From Blasia pusilla (Eukaryota > Marchantiophyta > Marchantiopsida > Blasiales): a DNA stretch of 64,000 bases. The DNA lies in contig CM114274.1 in assembly GCA_050084515.1 (NCBI GenBank), positions 21,018,001 to 21,082,000 on the forward strand. Direction: 5' to 3'. A model generated the notes under the pieces. The model saw nothing but the letters and a program-made list of their open reading frames with translations, had not been told where the DNA came from and did no database searches. Positions 32,745 to 45,354 of the stretch are shown here, piece by piece; the first letter of the stretch is position 1; the number at the start of each line of letters is the position of its first letter. Made by a program: the position numbers and the translations under genes.

Positions 32745-33870
32745 ATTTAGGGTTGCTTGTTATCGTTCACCCCATAATATGGCTTCATTCCCATTATTTA
32801 AATATTGTGTTCTTTCAATCATATGCATGATATCAATCATATGAACTCGGTTTCATTGGCCATCATTAAGTGATCACATTTCATATTACTAACTAGGCTG
32901 CAATCGTATTTAGAATTTTAGGTGGCTTTGGCTACGGACTTCATAGTCATCAAAGAGAGGATACATGCAACCCCGAACCCATTCATTGTATCGGAAAGTT
33001 TGTCTCAATTTAACAAATAAGTTGACAAAAAGCACAAATAAGAGTCAAGCAGCTAGCTATGTCAAATTAAAGATGGGTAGTTCCCTTGACTGACCTCAAA
33101 ACTCTTAATTAACCTCTCAAATCAATTATGAGTTATTTTATTGGTTGAGAAAATGAGTGATCCATCGGCTAAGACGGCCAAGTGTCAAAAGAATAGGGGT
33201 GTTAAAAAATTCAAAAAGTTAGATCGGAAATGATGGCCAGGGTTCCGAGACGGTGTTGAAGTAAAGTTGGAAAAATTTACGTACAATTCATGCACACAAA
33301 GAGTATTTAAAGATTGGAATTCACTCTTTTTTCTTCGAGCCTAGGGAAACGCACCATCATTCTAACGGGTGCTCTTAAAAGTAGGCTCACAAGTGCTCGA
33401 TTCTGTTCTCGAAGTGAAGAGCCCTTTCTTTCGGCCCATATGAGTCTAAAACACGGACGATGTGAAGTTTACTCTATTTATTCATACATACAATCAGAAT
33501 TACGGGAACGAATTACGACTGGTCTCCGTCTCTTTTCCCAGGATGAGTGAAATTTCGTCACAAAATTCAAGAAAAATCGACCTCAGTATGTATGAAGGGG
33601 CATGAACAGTCGTTGAGCACCTTGGTGGCAAAGGATTGTGCCATGTTTCCGGGCCCATTTATGAGTGATCACGGGTGCTTTTAAAGATGCCTGCAAGGTT
33701 GCCAATTGGATACAAATATATGCAAGAAGCAACCAGAAATTTTGAGAATTCATGGTGCAAAGCGGGGCGAGGAGGGTGTCGAAAGATCAGACCAAATGAA
33801 ACTGTTGTGGAGCATTGTGTTCTACATCATTTGACTTACGTACTAGCATAGATCTGCCGAGCTTTTCCTG
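32745..33870. other. Spacer, no gene supported
   Basis: Mostly A-T rich. A 78-residue plus-strand frame at 33314-33550 has no motif that I recognise and no supporting splice or neighbour signal. Confidence 0.35.
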
Positions 33871-34590
33871 GACATTTATTCGTCACTCCAACTTGTCTCC
33901 GTCGCTTTAGGCTCGCAGGCTGCATTTGTAACTGAGGTGTCTGCGGAGTTCATATTCAAGTCCAACGGACTCATAATGACGACGTCAGTATTCCGCTTGA
34001 AAAGGAAAGTACTCTGCTTGAAAAGGAAAGTAGAAAATCTCTCAAAACTCACCCTGAGTAAGAGATGTTGCTGGAGATTAACAAAGCCGAGGATCACATA
34101 TACTCGATTAAGACAGTCTGATATATTTTCAAACCCAACTTTGTCTGGTTTGGTTTAGGAGGTAGTTGCTGATCTGAGATTTTCTAGCCAGTTACGATGG
34201 GAGAGATATTTGTACTTCCAGCACTATTCTCATATCTGTTGAAACTTTTGAACGACTACTAATGAAAGGGACCCTCAGCACACAACCGATCATTGGACAA
34301 CTTGACTCCATTAAGCAGGTATGATCATGATCCTCTCTGGATGCAGAGAGCGCTCGTTACATACAGTCACGTTGCGTATACATCGCGAAAGCACTCGACA
34401 TTACAATGGAGATGGGGAAAAACTCAATAGGTGATGGAGACTATGAGAATTTCACTAGTAATAGCCGACAAAAGGCTGCGATGAACAGAGGGAACGAACA
34501 CAACGTGAATAAATGACCTAGTTCACCACATACTTATCAAGACACCATATTAGGCAACTAGTGCCAGGTGATGAAGGCCTACAGAGTATA

Positions 34591-36988
34591 TCAATGAAAT
34601 ATTAAGGTTAAGGTAACTGGAGGGTCTTTGGAGCTTACAAGAGGCCGTGGTGGCAGTGTCGAATATGGTAATGATCTCTTTGCATACCGCATTGTAGGAT
34701 GTCCAAGGCCAGGGATCGGCGGTCCCATTACTGCGGGAGCGGATTTGGTTGAATACTGACCTTGAGATACCGACGATTCTCTTCCAGAATTTATTGTCCT
34801 CGTTTGTATGGCTGCAAGTTTCCAGTCTAGTCGCTCCAATGACGCGAAGATCTTCTCCTCTTCCACTGTGAGAACCCCACAGTGACTCATTCCGTTGTTT
34901 TCCTTGTCCCCAGCTATCTCATGACTCCCAATCCTTTCTCTCTCGAGTCTCAGGGTGATTGGAGATAAGGTTGATGCTTCTGGTCGCACTTCCTCCAGCG
35001 AGTTATCAGTAGCTTTGGTGGTCTGGGAGTGCGCACAAAACCCAAAGGTTGGCCTTGCCGTTCTTGGATTATGCTGAGAAAGTTTGTGCAACTCCATCTT
35101 TGAAAAGCAGCTGTTAACACCGCCTTCCCGTGTCATGTGTGCATTTCTGAAGCCGCTCGGGAACGTCTGACCATGGTCTCTAGTACTATCGCCATGAGCC
35201 CGGTGTACACAAACAAAGTCCTGTTTGACTGGCCGTCTCCAAACTTCAGCTCCAGGTGTGGCAGAAGAGCACATAGAATGCCGAGTTTTAGAGCATTCCA
35301 TCGCCCCATCAAGCCCGTGGTCGGTTAGTGCGTCCCAGTCTATTTCCCAAGCACTGGAATCTTCTTTTTCTTTGCTTTGCCTCGGTACCAGATTTTCTAC
35401 CTTTATTGGCACCTCTGCACGGTGGTTTATGGATGCCTCTTCAGCTACTCTGAAGCCTAATCTTTGCAACTTAGTGTTAGACCCAGGGGCAGTAGCTGTC
35501 ACAGATTTCGAGTCGATCATCTCGCAAGGATCCGGACATGGACTATATCCTACTTCTCTCCTTCTGGATGCCTGCTGGGAAGTTTGTATCGCATCCTTTT
35601 TCTCTTGCTCATGAGACCTGAGTTCACTGTCAGCGTTTCTCTTTAAGACTGACTCGACGGATTCATCGCTATCTGAGGAGAAAGCGCTCTCAACGGCTTC
35701 ACAAATTTCACTACCATTGTCATCACATACGTTGACAGACGGATCACCAGTGCCGTCCATTTGGTCCACATTCCTGAAGTCCAAGGGTTTTAAGCTCAAA
35801 CTGCAATCCTCCAGGCGGGATTCAATGGCAGTCACCTCTGCTATTAATCTTGCCGTCGCGGCTTCGTTTTCTAGGCGCGCTCTCAATATATCTTCTCTAA
35901 GCTCACTGCTGGGCCTCTTCGTAGACTCCTTTTGCCTAAGCCCAAGCACATCTGAAGATGCGAATAATGGCTCGATCATAGGTTGCGGTTTTTCGTTGCC
36001 TAAATTGGTAAGTACGAGCCCAAATCGTTGTTCACTTACTTGGTCGTAGACGGTCTTCTCAGTAATACTACAAGAGCTGTTGATTCTCGGGACTATCTGA
36101 TCTCGATGTCTGTTTAGCTGGTCCACCACCGTATCCGCTGCGGTACTCGTACATCTGTTAATCCTTGAGATAAGCTGATTCCGATTGTCTTCTACAGGTC
36201 CGATATCAGTTGTGATGATGTTCCTACTGAAGCTGAGTTATCAGGAAAATTCTGGGCTTTCAACTTCTCTTTATCTGCAATCCCATATCCCTTGATAGTT
36301 TTGCTCATTAGTTTGAATGCTACTCAAATTTCTAACATTAGGCGGATGTTCCCTTGCCCACTTTCGGAGATGTAAAAGCTGCTGAGATTGAATTGATAAA
36401 CATGCGTCTGACAATTAGTGGCATCTGAGAAAACGCATCTGAGGAAGAGGCATTGCTACTCACAGCGACCAGCTCGCGGGTGCATCGCTTGCAGTTTCGT
36501 ATTTAGTCCAGGTTTTGGCGACAGTACGTTCAGACCGTTGATCTGGTTCGTGTGGTTCCCAGACAGCGTTACTCATAGAAGGCGCACCTTCCAAATCTTG
36601 AGCTGATGAAAGCGATTGTTGATATGGGCCTTCACAGGTTCTCCTCGAGCTCTTTTGTGGATGATTCGTTTCCAAAGCTTTAGCTGTGCCTTGCCTAAAC
36701 AGACCTGGGGCATTATTATGCTTTACCGAGTAACTATTCTGAGCTACAACCTTGGCATTTTCACGCAGTCTGAGAATCAGCTCCTGGTCCTCCATTAGAC
36801 ACGTATTCCAGTTCGATCGCTGGTATTCATTGCGCGGGCTCTTCGAGCTGGTAGAATGTTTCACGTGCGGGTGTACTGAGTGTATATACGCGGCCAATCT
36901 AGCCCGCTCTCGCTTCCTATTCTCTAGGATTTTAGCCACCTTTTTCATCTCGTCTTGTTCCTTCCGAATACGCACTTCCTGCCACTTC
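34591..36988 (-). CDS. Unrecognised plant protein, at least two exons (partial 5')
   Basis: Two long frames join through an intron. Exon 36988-36464 is preceded by an acceptor (GGTGCAG) and ends at a good donor (CT then GTGAGTAG). The next exon starts at 36223 after CTTCAGTAG, and both borders are phase 2, giving SWSLNIITTDIG across the junction. Together they encode about 718 residues. The first exon begins with a charged, probably helical segment (RIRKEQDEMKKVAKILENRK). The second is Ser/Glu-rich with a helical block LTVEEEKIFASLERLDWKLA near its end. No start codon is assigned; the true 5' exon lies upstream. The C-terminus may differ: GTAAGC at about 34635 could be a donor to an exon near 33.9 kb ending TSWSDE. 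I recognise no family. A structural or regulatory role would be a guess. Confidence 0.7.
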
Positions 36989-36989
36989 C

Positions 36990-39900
36990 TGCACCGAGTA
37001 GAAGTAAGCGATTGGAATCAGATAAGTACTGGATTGCGAGGGAATTGGATTCTTTCAACGTTGATGTTTCCGTAGTCTGGTTGGCTAAGTTAAGTTACTT
37101 TCATAATGATTTTCGGATAGTTACGAAAGTCTCGTGCAAATTGAGACTAGGTATGCACGGATTAATTCTTGAGTGTTAGCTTGATTCTGGACTAGTGGAC
37201 AACCCATAATTGCCCTTTCCATCCCTAGTCCCTAAAACCCGTTTTAATTGCCTCTTACCTCTCATAGTTTACCTTCGCTCCCTCGTCTCTAATGTTTCTT
37301 TCATATGCAAGGATGAAAGAAAATAAAATGTTGAAAATTTTGTCTTTTTTTGGCATTTGCACTTTGGATTAGCAAGAAAGACACGAACACACAGCATATT
37401 AGAATACCTCTGCCTCATCACAGTAGTTTTAGCATTGATCATCCAGCGGCGTTCCATACTTGCCCGAACGCCTCCACCCCCAAGGCGACCTTCCCCAACC
37501 CTATCACACCCCATTTTCTTTGGGTTGATATATATCCCGTCGCTCGAGGACACACGATAACACTGTTATCTGTCTGATGTTGGCAAAATCGTTTCGAAGA
37601 TGCACAGGTAGGAGGGGTAAAAATCGGAAGGCTGCAGAAATCCCAGGGGCAATCTACCAGGCTAATAAAGGGTGAAACAAGTCTTGGACCAAAAAGCCTC
37701 GACGTTCCACGACAGTTGCGGGGATAAACGCGTCGGGTTTCCGATTGTGAAGGCGTTGCGTCTTCGAAATGCACACGGCCATGATTTCTGCAAGCCCCGC
37801 TGCCAAGATCATGTTTGCCACTTAAACAGAAAGGTTATTGAGATTTTCTCAGCCGTGGTGAACGATTATCCGTACAATTTGCATAATCTATTGATTGAAA
37901 TGCACAACTCAACTTGTTGCTAAAGTCTGGAAGATGATCACGAGCTCATGAGTGGAGCTGAGCCGTGTTACGCTTCGGATTTCGCAGAGTCCGCACTAGT
38001 CAAACACCAACCGCTTTTAACATCTACACCAAATCCTCAATGCCTCTCTATCCTGGGGAGATTCTTTCAAGAAGGTACTCGATGCTAGTAGATTCAGTAG
38101 GAGAGGGACGTGATCACTTTTGAAACAAACAGCCTTAAGCAGAAATGGCCTACTGTTAGACCGGTGTTCCCCGATAGCAATCGACGAGTTCCGGATGCCG
38201 CTATTACGATGGTCCTACTCCAAGTAAATTCCTCATCGCTAGTCCTCTGTGAAGAAACATTTGTGGGCATGACCACAGGACAAGTCGGCGATCTTTCTGC
38301 CATAACCTAGGTTTTAATGACAGTCAACAAACTCTCAGCAGCTTGAAACGTTAAGATCTTCCGTTTGATGGTATGTACCAAAATTGTGGTGGTCGAAGAG
38401 TCCTTCAGCACCTGGACAATTGGCCAGCGAACCCGACGGCCTGCAGAGCAAACACTTGTTGGGTATCATTTTCCGACAACACGTGAGAGCAATTAACTCC
38501 TTTGTCCCAAACAATTAGTTCGCACCTAAGAACGCAGCGAACGCTCCTTCGAATAAACCCTCATATGCCTCGACACGTAGAGCAGAGCCCCAAACGAGTG
38601 CACGACTCTCAAAGTCATTTGACTGGGATTTTGGGAGATGATATCGGCTTACATGCGGAACTGCGGAACATTCGCATGAGACATGAAGGTGAAACCCGTG
38701 CCCAGAGGAGTGCGGTTTCACGGCCTCGAACTGTTGTTTGCATTGATACCAACTAGGGTGTGCTCGGCAAATTGCTATCTAGAAAGCTGCGGAAAGTTTG
38801 GAGGAGCGAGATCGATGTGAACCCGGTCGCAGCGGATGAGGAGTGCGGTTTAGCCGCAGATAGTCGGATAACTGAAAATCATGCTGATTTTCCTCTTCCA
38901 AGATTCTACTCGGTACTCAGGTTTCCAGTTCAGACACAAAACTGTAGAAGCGCATTTTGATTGTCACATGCATGTAGCTGCCTTGCAATGCTTTCACACC
39001 TGTCGTTGGCTGCACATTATACGACCTTAGCTCAATCGACTATCTTCAGTAGATTCACCATTCGACTATGAAAAGAAACCTATTTTGGCAGAGGTTTCCA
39101 GGTTTGACTGCAACTTTCTTCAGACGTAATTCGTCCATAGGCCTCCATGTTTCCTTCTTGATAAGCTTTCCCCATCCTACACCCATAGATTCTTTATTAT
39201 CTCAATTCAAAATTCACAATTTGTCAAAAAACAGTCAAGAAAGGAATCTGAGTGGCAAAGGAAGCGTCGGAGAAAGCGCCTGTAAAGCCACCCTCCCACA
39301 ACTTTGACGAAAGAATGCAAGCACGACTGTTTGTGTGGGCTAGTGGTTAGCAAATGGAGACGGTTAACTACTGCAGGAATATTTCCACAATATCACTAGT
39401 GTAGAATTAGGGGGATATCCTGCTGTGAACTCCGTACTTAATCGTTGCTGAAAATATCAACTTCCAGGGCAAAAATGTGCAGAACAAGCGCAACTACTCA
39501 AATGGAAGATAAATTTTCTCCAGACCATGAATCTTGGATGGGTTGATTCGAGCCCGTAAGAAACTTGAGCTACGTCCCTTCATGATGTCTTTTGCCGACG
39601 GCATCTGAGTAGGTCAAGGAGATTCTACTGTATGGGTCTTTCACAAGTTCAGATACACGTGTTTGAAAATTTGACTCGAGCACAAGCGCAAGTTGGCGGC
39701 CCCAAGCAAAGTATTGAAAATTACAAGATCGCTAGATTGGTCACATTGGTGTCTAGTCCTAGTTACAGTAAACTACGCCGGAGATAGGGTAGGACGTCAA
39801 CCACGTTAAGCCCGACACATAAAAGGGAAATGAGAACTGTGAAGGGTCAGGAGAACTGTGAAATCTTCACGAGCTTGAATCTTCGTAAAAAGTATGGAGT

Positions 39901-40150
39901 ATGTGGTAAGTTACCTACTACGTTGTACCTATATCAAGAGACCAAGGATAACAACAAAATAGAAGAGGAAAGCTACCGCAACAAACCAAGTGACATCTTA
40001 AACTTTCCTTCACATTTGCGTGCGTGAAACACATAAACAGCAATTATTCCAGATTAATCTTGCTTCAATTCTAAAACAACGAATTATACTAGGATGTAAG
40101 ATACAATACACTCGCTTGTTCCCGAACCAATCAGGAAGATTCAAGCTCGC
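36990..40150. other. Intergenic or 5' region of the neighbouring genes
   Basis: Low in repeats, with mixed composition unlike the A-T rich spacers elsewhere. Short frames exist on both strands. One at 38094-38303 on minus starts MAERSPTCPVVMPTN in good start context (GGTTATGG) and could be the first exon of the gene at 34.6-37.0 kb, but no convincing donor follows. I do not annotate it as a gene. Confidence 0.4.
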
Positions 40151-40157
40151 GAAGATT

Positions 40158-40644
40158 TCATTTCGAAGGAACGCTGATTAAACTGTTCACTACACTAGAT
40201 GCCACCAAAACTGCTACAAGCTCTGCTCCGACAACACCACCTGCCTGCAAAGTTGGTGATAATCCCACTGATACAGAACTAATCTCAACCACAGCTTCCT
40301 TAATCGCGGCCTCGGCGCCTTTCACTTCTTTTTCACTTTCCTTAAGCAGTTCCTTGCCTCCTTTGGCCAGCTCCTTCAAATCACTTTCCACAACCTTCTC
40401 AGCTTGCTCCAGCTTCTTCTTGAAGCCGAACAGCGGTACGTTTCTAGCCTCGGCCCTGTCCGAGACCGACAGCCAGAAGGACAAGGTTGCAAGAGATAAG
40501 GCTTCACGCCTCGAGTAGGGCTTCTCGTCGCTTTCCACTGCACATCGAATGTCTAGTACCTTCTGCAATGAAATGAAAAATTCAACAGATTAATCTCAAA
40601 TTCTATCTCTCTTGGTGAATGCACAGTCACTGTTTCAGTGGAGC

Positions 40645-40691
<47 letters not shown>

Positions 40692-41003
40692 ATCTTCATT
40701 CTGCAAGCATACCCCAATGCACGAATCTCCTGTTCTCCTGGCGTCTGTAAACTATCAAAACCATTCCAACTCTTCTTCTCTTGACGCGAGCTCCAGACCT
40801 CGGGATTACGAAGTTTATGCCAGGAAACCAAAGTCCGCGTAACTGCAACGCTCAAACTGTAATACAGAGTAGGACTAACGTACCCGCCATGCAAAGGATC
40901 GAGAACTCGAGCTTGCTTGCGACGCCAGAGACAATCTGGAGTCAGAGACCAAGAAAGTGGACGAGGACGACAAGGGCACCACAGCTGTACACGCCATCGC
41001 CAT
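40158..41003 (-). CDS. Small thylakoid-targeted protein, two exons
   Basis: Exon 1 (41003-40884) starts MAMACTAVVPLSSSSTF and is rich in Ser, Ala and Arg like a chloroplast transit peptide; its donor is GTACGT. Exon 2 (40562-40158) follows the acceptor CATTGCAG; both borders are phase 0, giving SFAWRKVLDIRC. The product is 174 residues. Residues RREALSLATLSFWL end in AEA, a twin-arginine plus hydrophobic plus A-x-A pattern typical of thylakoid Tat signals. The mature part has a Lys/Glu-rich amphipathic helix (FGFKKKLEQAEKVVESDLKE) and a hydrophobic tail (VGAELVAVLVASSVV). I infer location in or at the thylakoid lumen or membrane; the function is unknown to me. The intron contains a (GA)n run. 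Confidence 0.75.
40651..40688. repeat. (GA)19 microsatellite in an intron
   Basis: A clean 38-base GA run lies between the two exons of the thylakoid protein gene. Open frames across it are artefacts. Confidence 0.97.
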
Positions 41004-41009
41004 AGCTCC

Positions 41010-43190
41010 ACAATCTCTAGTCTCCGCACAAACCTGTCCGCTCCTCCCCTGTGTGCACACGCTACTAATCTTGTGTCGGTGTCTTTGCCAACCCGGCGAA
41101 CTAGATCACCGCGCGGTTGCGCGCGCAATCTTTTAGATGAACGCAATCCGATAGGAAGGGCATCTCTTAAACCCCTCGGGCACAGGAAGTTAAAATCACA
41201 AGTGCCGAGTTCATATATAGTAATATTTTTTATTAAATTAATTAGTTTTAATTTAATTTTTTGTTTATATTACAAATGCCTTCTTGATTTGTAAACATCT
41301 CATTGATTTGATCTTTGACACGTGGTATTCATGGAAAAAAAAATTCTACTTTTACTGGCAATAAGAAATAGATTTTTTTTGCAACTTGATTAATCCCTTC
41401 ACTCTCCAATAATAATATAAATAATGGGGAAAAAATAGCCGAGAACCCATGTAAACGTGTATCTGCATATAAAAAATTACGTGGGCTGTAAAGATTTACA
41501 ACAATGGTAAGAAGTAGACCTTACAAATGAGTTGATACTATGGGGTATAAAAAGGGATAGTGTTTATGCTTTTAACACAATTTCAGTTAAGAAATTAAAT
41601 GCCTGATCCTTTTAGCCACATCAGAAATTACGGAAGGATAAAGTGAACTATTTGCAATAAACAGAACGCATGAGTGGTGGACGTTACAAAAGCGACAAGT
41701 GTGTAACCAGTGTGCGGCCTCTGAGACAAGTGGAGAAGAAAGTAATTAACATGTTTATGCATAAGCCACGAAAAAAAACAATGAGAACTTGTAGAGGCCG
41801 TAAATAATTGTTGTCAAACTTGTCCACATGGGACAGTCTGAGTCTTATGTGCATATTGGTGCTTGCGTAATCTGTTGCGACTATTTATTTGAGGTTACAG
41901 CTGATTAATTAGAGGGCAAGAACATGGTACAGATTAAAGGAACCATCAAACAATAGCAAAAATCGTGGTAGGAGCATGGCTCTACGGCATGAAGAAAACT
42001 TTGGTGGTCACTTGTAGAGCTATGCTACAAAATGCTATATAGAAATTAGTAATAATTATGAAAATATCAGATAGAACTACAGATGTTGAGGGTTTATGGT
42101 GTTGCTGGTATGAAGCATGATAGTTTATGGCTGAGTAAGTTTGCGTGAAAGCTCATATTTACTCGAGAAAGGAGTTGAGGAACAGTAGTTCTATAGTTCC
42201 AGATTAAAATTCAGTTCATATGATTCAAGTATTTGTGCTATAACCTTAAGCAAATAGGTTAGTATGTAATGCGGAGAATGCAAAAATTTTTAGTAGGTTG
42301 AGTCTTGAAGCAAAGGTAGATGACTAGTGAAGTTTTGTTTCATAATGTAAATGAAAAAGATCTGCATTGTTACCCTAGTATACTCAGCTTGAGCATCATG
42401 ATGGTCTACGGAGGTGTTAAGTTCAAAGTATGAATTCTGGTATGGCACATGTCATGTCTCTCGCAGATGTCAGTGATTGTGTGAGAGTTATCAAACACTC
42501 CATTCTTAACAAACATGTTCTATGAAATTGCTTAGGGTTGTAGGCCTTGGCTTGGCAAAGCATGGGCGTTGGGCAGCAGTATGAAATGCATTTCAATCAT
42601 TCTCGACAGGCACAGACAACCATGTCTACAAACAAAGTGCATTGCAAAAGTTGTAAAATTACTAAATGAGTTGATATATTTGAAATAGATCATTCTTCAC
42701 AATGGGTGCGACGATACAGAAACGTGAAGCGGTCTCGTGTAAGAGATTGGAAATGGCTTGCAAAAACCAACATTAATGTAGCTCACATAAAAAAAATAGT
42801 GTGCACACTATAGGCGACTAAGTAGCAGCCAGCTGAAAGCTGAAACAAAATTTTTATGGTACGTGAACTAAGCCGAACAAAGAGGAGTGCATGACGGGTG
42901 CTGCATATTATCTGAGGTTTCCGCAAACAAAAAAAATCAAGTGTTAGTGTACATAAAAGTGGGAAATATGTTCATCTATCTAATGTAACAAACAACTAGA
43001 CAGATTGTAAAAATAAAACTAGCTTGAGTAGTAGATCATGTGTATTTTTGTTTATTGGATGACTCCGGTAGTAGGGGCCCATTGTAGGAAATACTCGGAG
43101 CCTGAAACTGAACTAATGCTAAACGTACCAAATAAGCACTGTCAATATATGATACAAGTTTAGTTTGCAGATTAGCGACTACGGTACTAT
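41010..43190. other. Upstream region and A-T rich spacer, no gene seen
   Basis: The first 150 bases are relatively G-C rich (CGCGCGGTTGCGCGCGCAAT near 41110), as expected for the 5' flank of the minus-strand gene. The rest is A-T rich with no open frame over 60 residues. Confidence 0.5.
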
Positions 43191-43199
43191 GCTACTATG

Positions 43200-43455
43200 C
43201 CTCAAGAAGATCAGAGAGGACACCGCCTTCGCGAGCATCTCTTAGCTTGGCTAGAAGATGGGTAGCTTTGGTAGACGACAAGCCCACCAGTATGTTGACT
43301 GGTTGCTTCATTAAGACCCTTAGTTCATGGAACTGGTCCGGCTTGATTCCCTTGGTAAGTTGTGAGTAGTAGGCAGCAACCTGCTATTATGTTAACTCTG
43401 ATTCATTGAACTGAACTCCCCGATAGGTCGTTACCTCCTTCTGAATAGCTACAAA
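43200..43455 (-). pseudogene. Unrecognised coding fragment, possible captured exon
   Basis: On the minus strand the frame reads AIQKEVTTYRGVQFNESELT, two stops, then QVAAYYSQLTKGIKPDQF, HELRVLMKQPVNILVGLSST, KATHLLAKLRDAREGGVLSD and LLEA with a terminal stop. Its composition is that of a normal folded protein rather than spacer. It follows TTTGTAG, and ATAATAGCAG lies between the halves, so splice sites are conceivable. It lies downstream of a Helitron helicase piece on the same strand, so capture by the Helitron is possible. I do not recognise the protein. Confidence 0.5.
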
Positions 43456-43779
43456 TTATTTACATCAATGTGTGAGTTATTGAACTAACTATCATGGGTG
43501 AACTAAGTGCAACACAGAGTACATGGCATAATAGAAGAACAAAACGAGTGAAAGTAGTTAAGGCTTAGTATAGTACTTGTTTCTGGGGTTTGCTTCTTGA
43601 CCTCTTTAAATGATGTTGCCCAACTCGTGTGTTGATCAATAAGGCGACTATTATAATGTAGGCATCATAGATGGAGACTTATCTGCAACACCAATTGGGA
43701 TGGCCGGTGTAGCAAATCTCCTCCCACAACCCTTAGCAAAACTGTCCATGCTAGCCATACTAAAGTAACAACCACATAT

Positions 43780-44420
43780 TAGCATACTTAACATAGAGAA
43801 GAGCAAGGCGGTTGATCTTGTTGTCCAAACACACAAAAATCTGATGGGGAGAGGAAACCAAGAATACAAAGATTAGATGTTTTCTTCACCCTAGAAAGCA
43901 TTACATATATAAGACCAAGAGAAAAGGCTAATTTAAAAATAAGTAGGCATGCAAATTTGTGTGGAATAATAAGGCCTTGGTTTTTATGGCGTGTCATAGC
44001 GTAACCAAGGAAAATTGGAAAATTGTTCTTATAATATTTCTGACCTGGGCCATATTGTAAAGTGGAAAATTTGGTTCTTGTGATCCTGACAACCCTATGG
44101 TTTGAGTGGAGTTTCATAACAATGGCCACTATCTACTAGCCACTATACAAACAATCTAAGATAGTAGCAACTGCTCCATTAACAACATAATTTGCAATAT
44201 CAATGTTTGACGTGAGAAACATCCTACAACCAATTGCAAGAAATTGAATTTGGTGGAAGCTTGTGTCCACAAGCCATTGATGAAAGTGTGGGTTGGCTGG
44301 TGCATGAGTTGAGATGTGGACAAGGACTATGTCTACGCTGCCATACAATCTTTGAAGACAAATAACATTAAAAAGTTGAACATCTGCCCGATGAGAGCAA
44401 ATAATTTGCGTATCCACATC
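43780..44420 (-). pseudogene. Helitron PIF1-like helicase, C-terminal part
   Basis: Two open blocks match the end of Helitron helicases: LAIGCRMFLTSNIDIANYVVNGAVATI, then HRVVRITRTKF, FPIFLGYAMTRHKNQGLII (helicase motif V-like AMT.HK.QG) and FSLGLIYVMLSRVKKTSNLCI (motif VI, Y.ALSRV). A stop separates the blocks near 44130. The upstream helicase motifs are missing. In a Helitron this enzyme unwinds DNA during rolling-circle transposition. Confidence 0.88.
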
Positions 44421-44554
44421 TAAGAAGTCAATAACATTGTCTTCATCAACAAAGCAACTACCTATGACACTATATATTTCTAGCTTCTTGGCCTGGACAA
44501 GTTGCTCTTACTTTTGATAGAAAGCTTAAGAAATACCTTCTCCGAGTTTATAAT

Positions 44555-45350
44555 TACAAGGATTCACAAATGCTGATTGGGCAAGAAGCGTGTGTGATCG
44601 ACACTCCACATCTGGTTATTCATTTACTTTGGGAAGCGTAGTTATAAGTTGGGCTTCAAAGAAGAAACCTACAGTTGCTTTATCTTCAATAGAGGCTGAA
44701 TATAGAGGAGCAACCAATACAACATGTGAGGCGATGTGGCTTCATCGATTACTTGTTGAGATTGGTGTTAGTAACTTAGGATCTATTGTAATATATGCAA
44801 CAATATTAATAGCATCAAACTTGCTAATAACCATGTGTTTCATGCTCGTACAAAGCATGTTGAGGTGCACTATCATTTTATCAGAGAGAAAGTGTTTGCA
44901 AGAGAAATTGATCTTGTGTATATAAGTACAGATCACCAAATTTCTGACATCTTTACAAAAGCATTGTCTAGAGATAAGTTTGAGATGTTTAGAAACAATT
45001 TAGGCGTTAGAGATATCGATATGAGCTTGAGGGGGAGTATTGAAGATTGAGTTACAATCAAGTTCAAGAGATACCTGAGCTGCCACATTTGGTACTCATA
45101 CGAAGTAGGGAAGCTTAATCTTGGTCAGTCAAATAAGCACGATTATCTTAACTAGGGTTAGTTAATCATAATTAGTCTAACTTGAGACTATGGCTAAGAT
45201 TAGGGTCAGGGTTGCTTGTACATACCCTATATAATTGAGAAGGGAACCACCCTCCACTCATTCTCTCATTGCAAAATTTCGTTCTCCATGGTGGTGTGTG
45301 AGTGTGAAAACCATTTCCCACCAATTATGCTTCTTTAGCAGTTTTCTACA
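44555..45350 (+). mobile_element. Copia 3' end: RNase H and LTR
   Basis: It starts in the copia RNase H region (DRHSTSGYSFTLGS, SWASKKKPTVALSSIEAEYRG), has a frameshift near 44800-44900, then VHYHFIREKVFAREIDLVYI, DIFTKALSRDKFEMFRNNLG and RDIDMSLRGSIED with a stop. The polypurine tract GAGCTTGAGGGGGAG leads into a 313-bp LTR at 45038-45350. It is the same family as the elements at 4.1-7.9 and 9.8-10.2 kb. The 5' portion is absent. Confidence 0.93.
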
Positions 45351-45354
45351 AATA

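Noticed and set aside
35137-36049. Several plus-strand frames of 60-129 residues
   Set aside because: They lie opposite the long minus-strand exon and have no motifs of their own.
38502-38960. Open frames on both strands near 38.5-38.9 kb as a gene
   Set aside because: Short, motif-free and without convincing splice sites; kept as intergenic.
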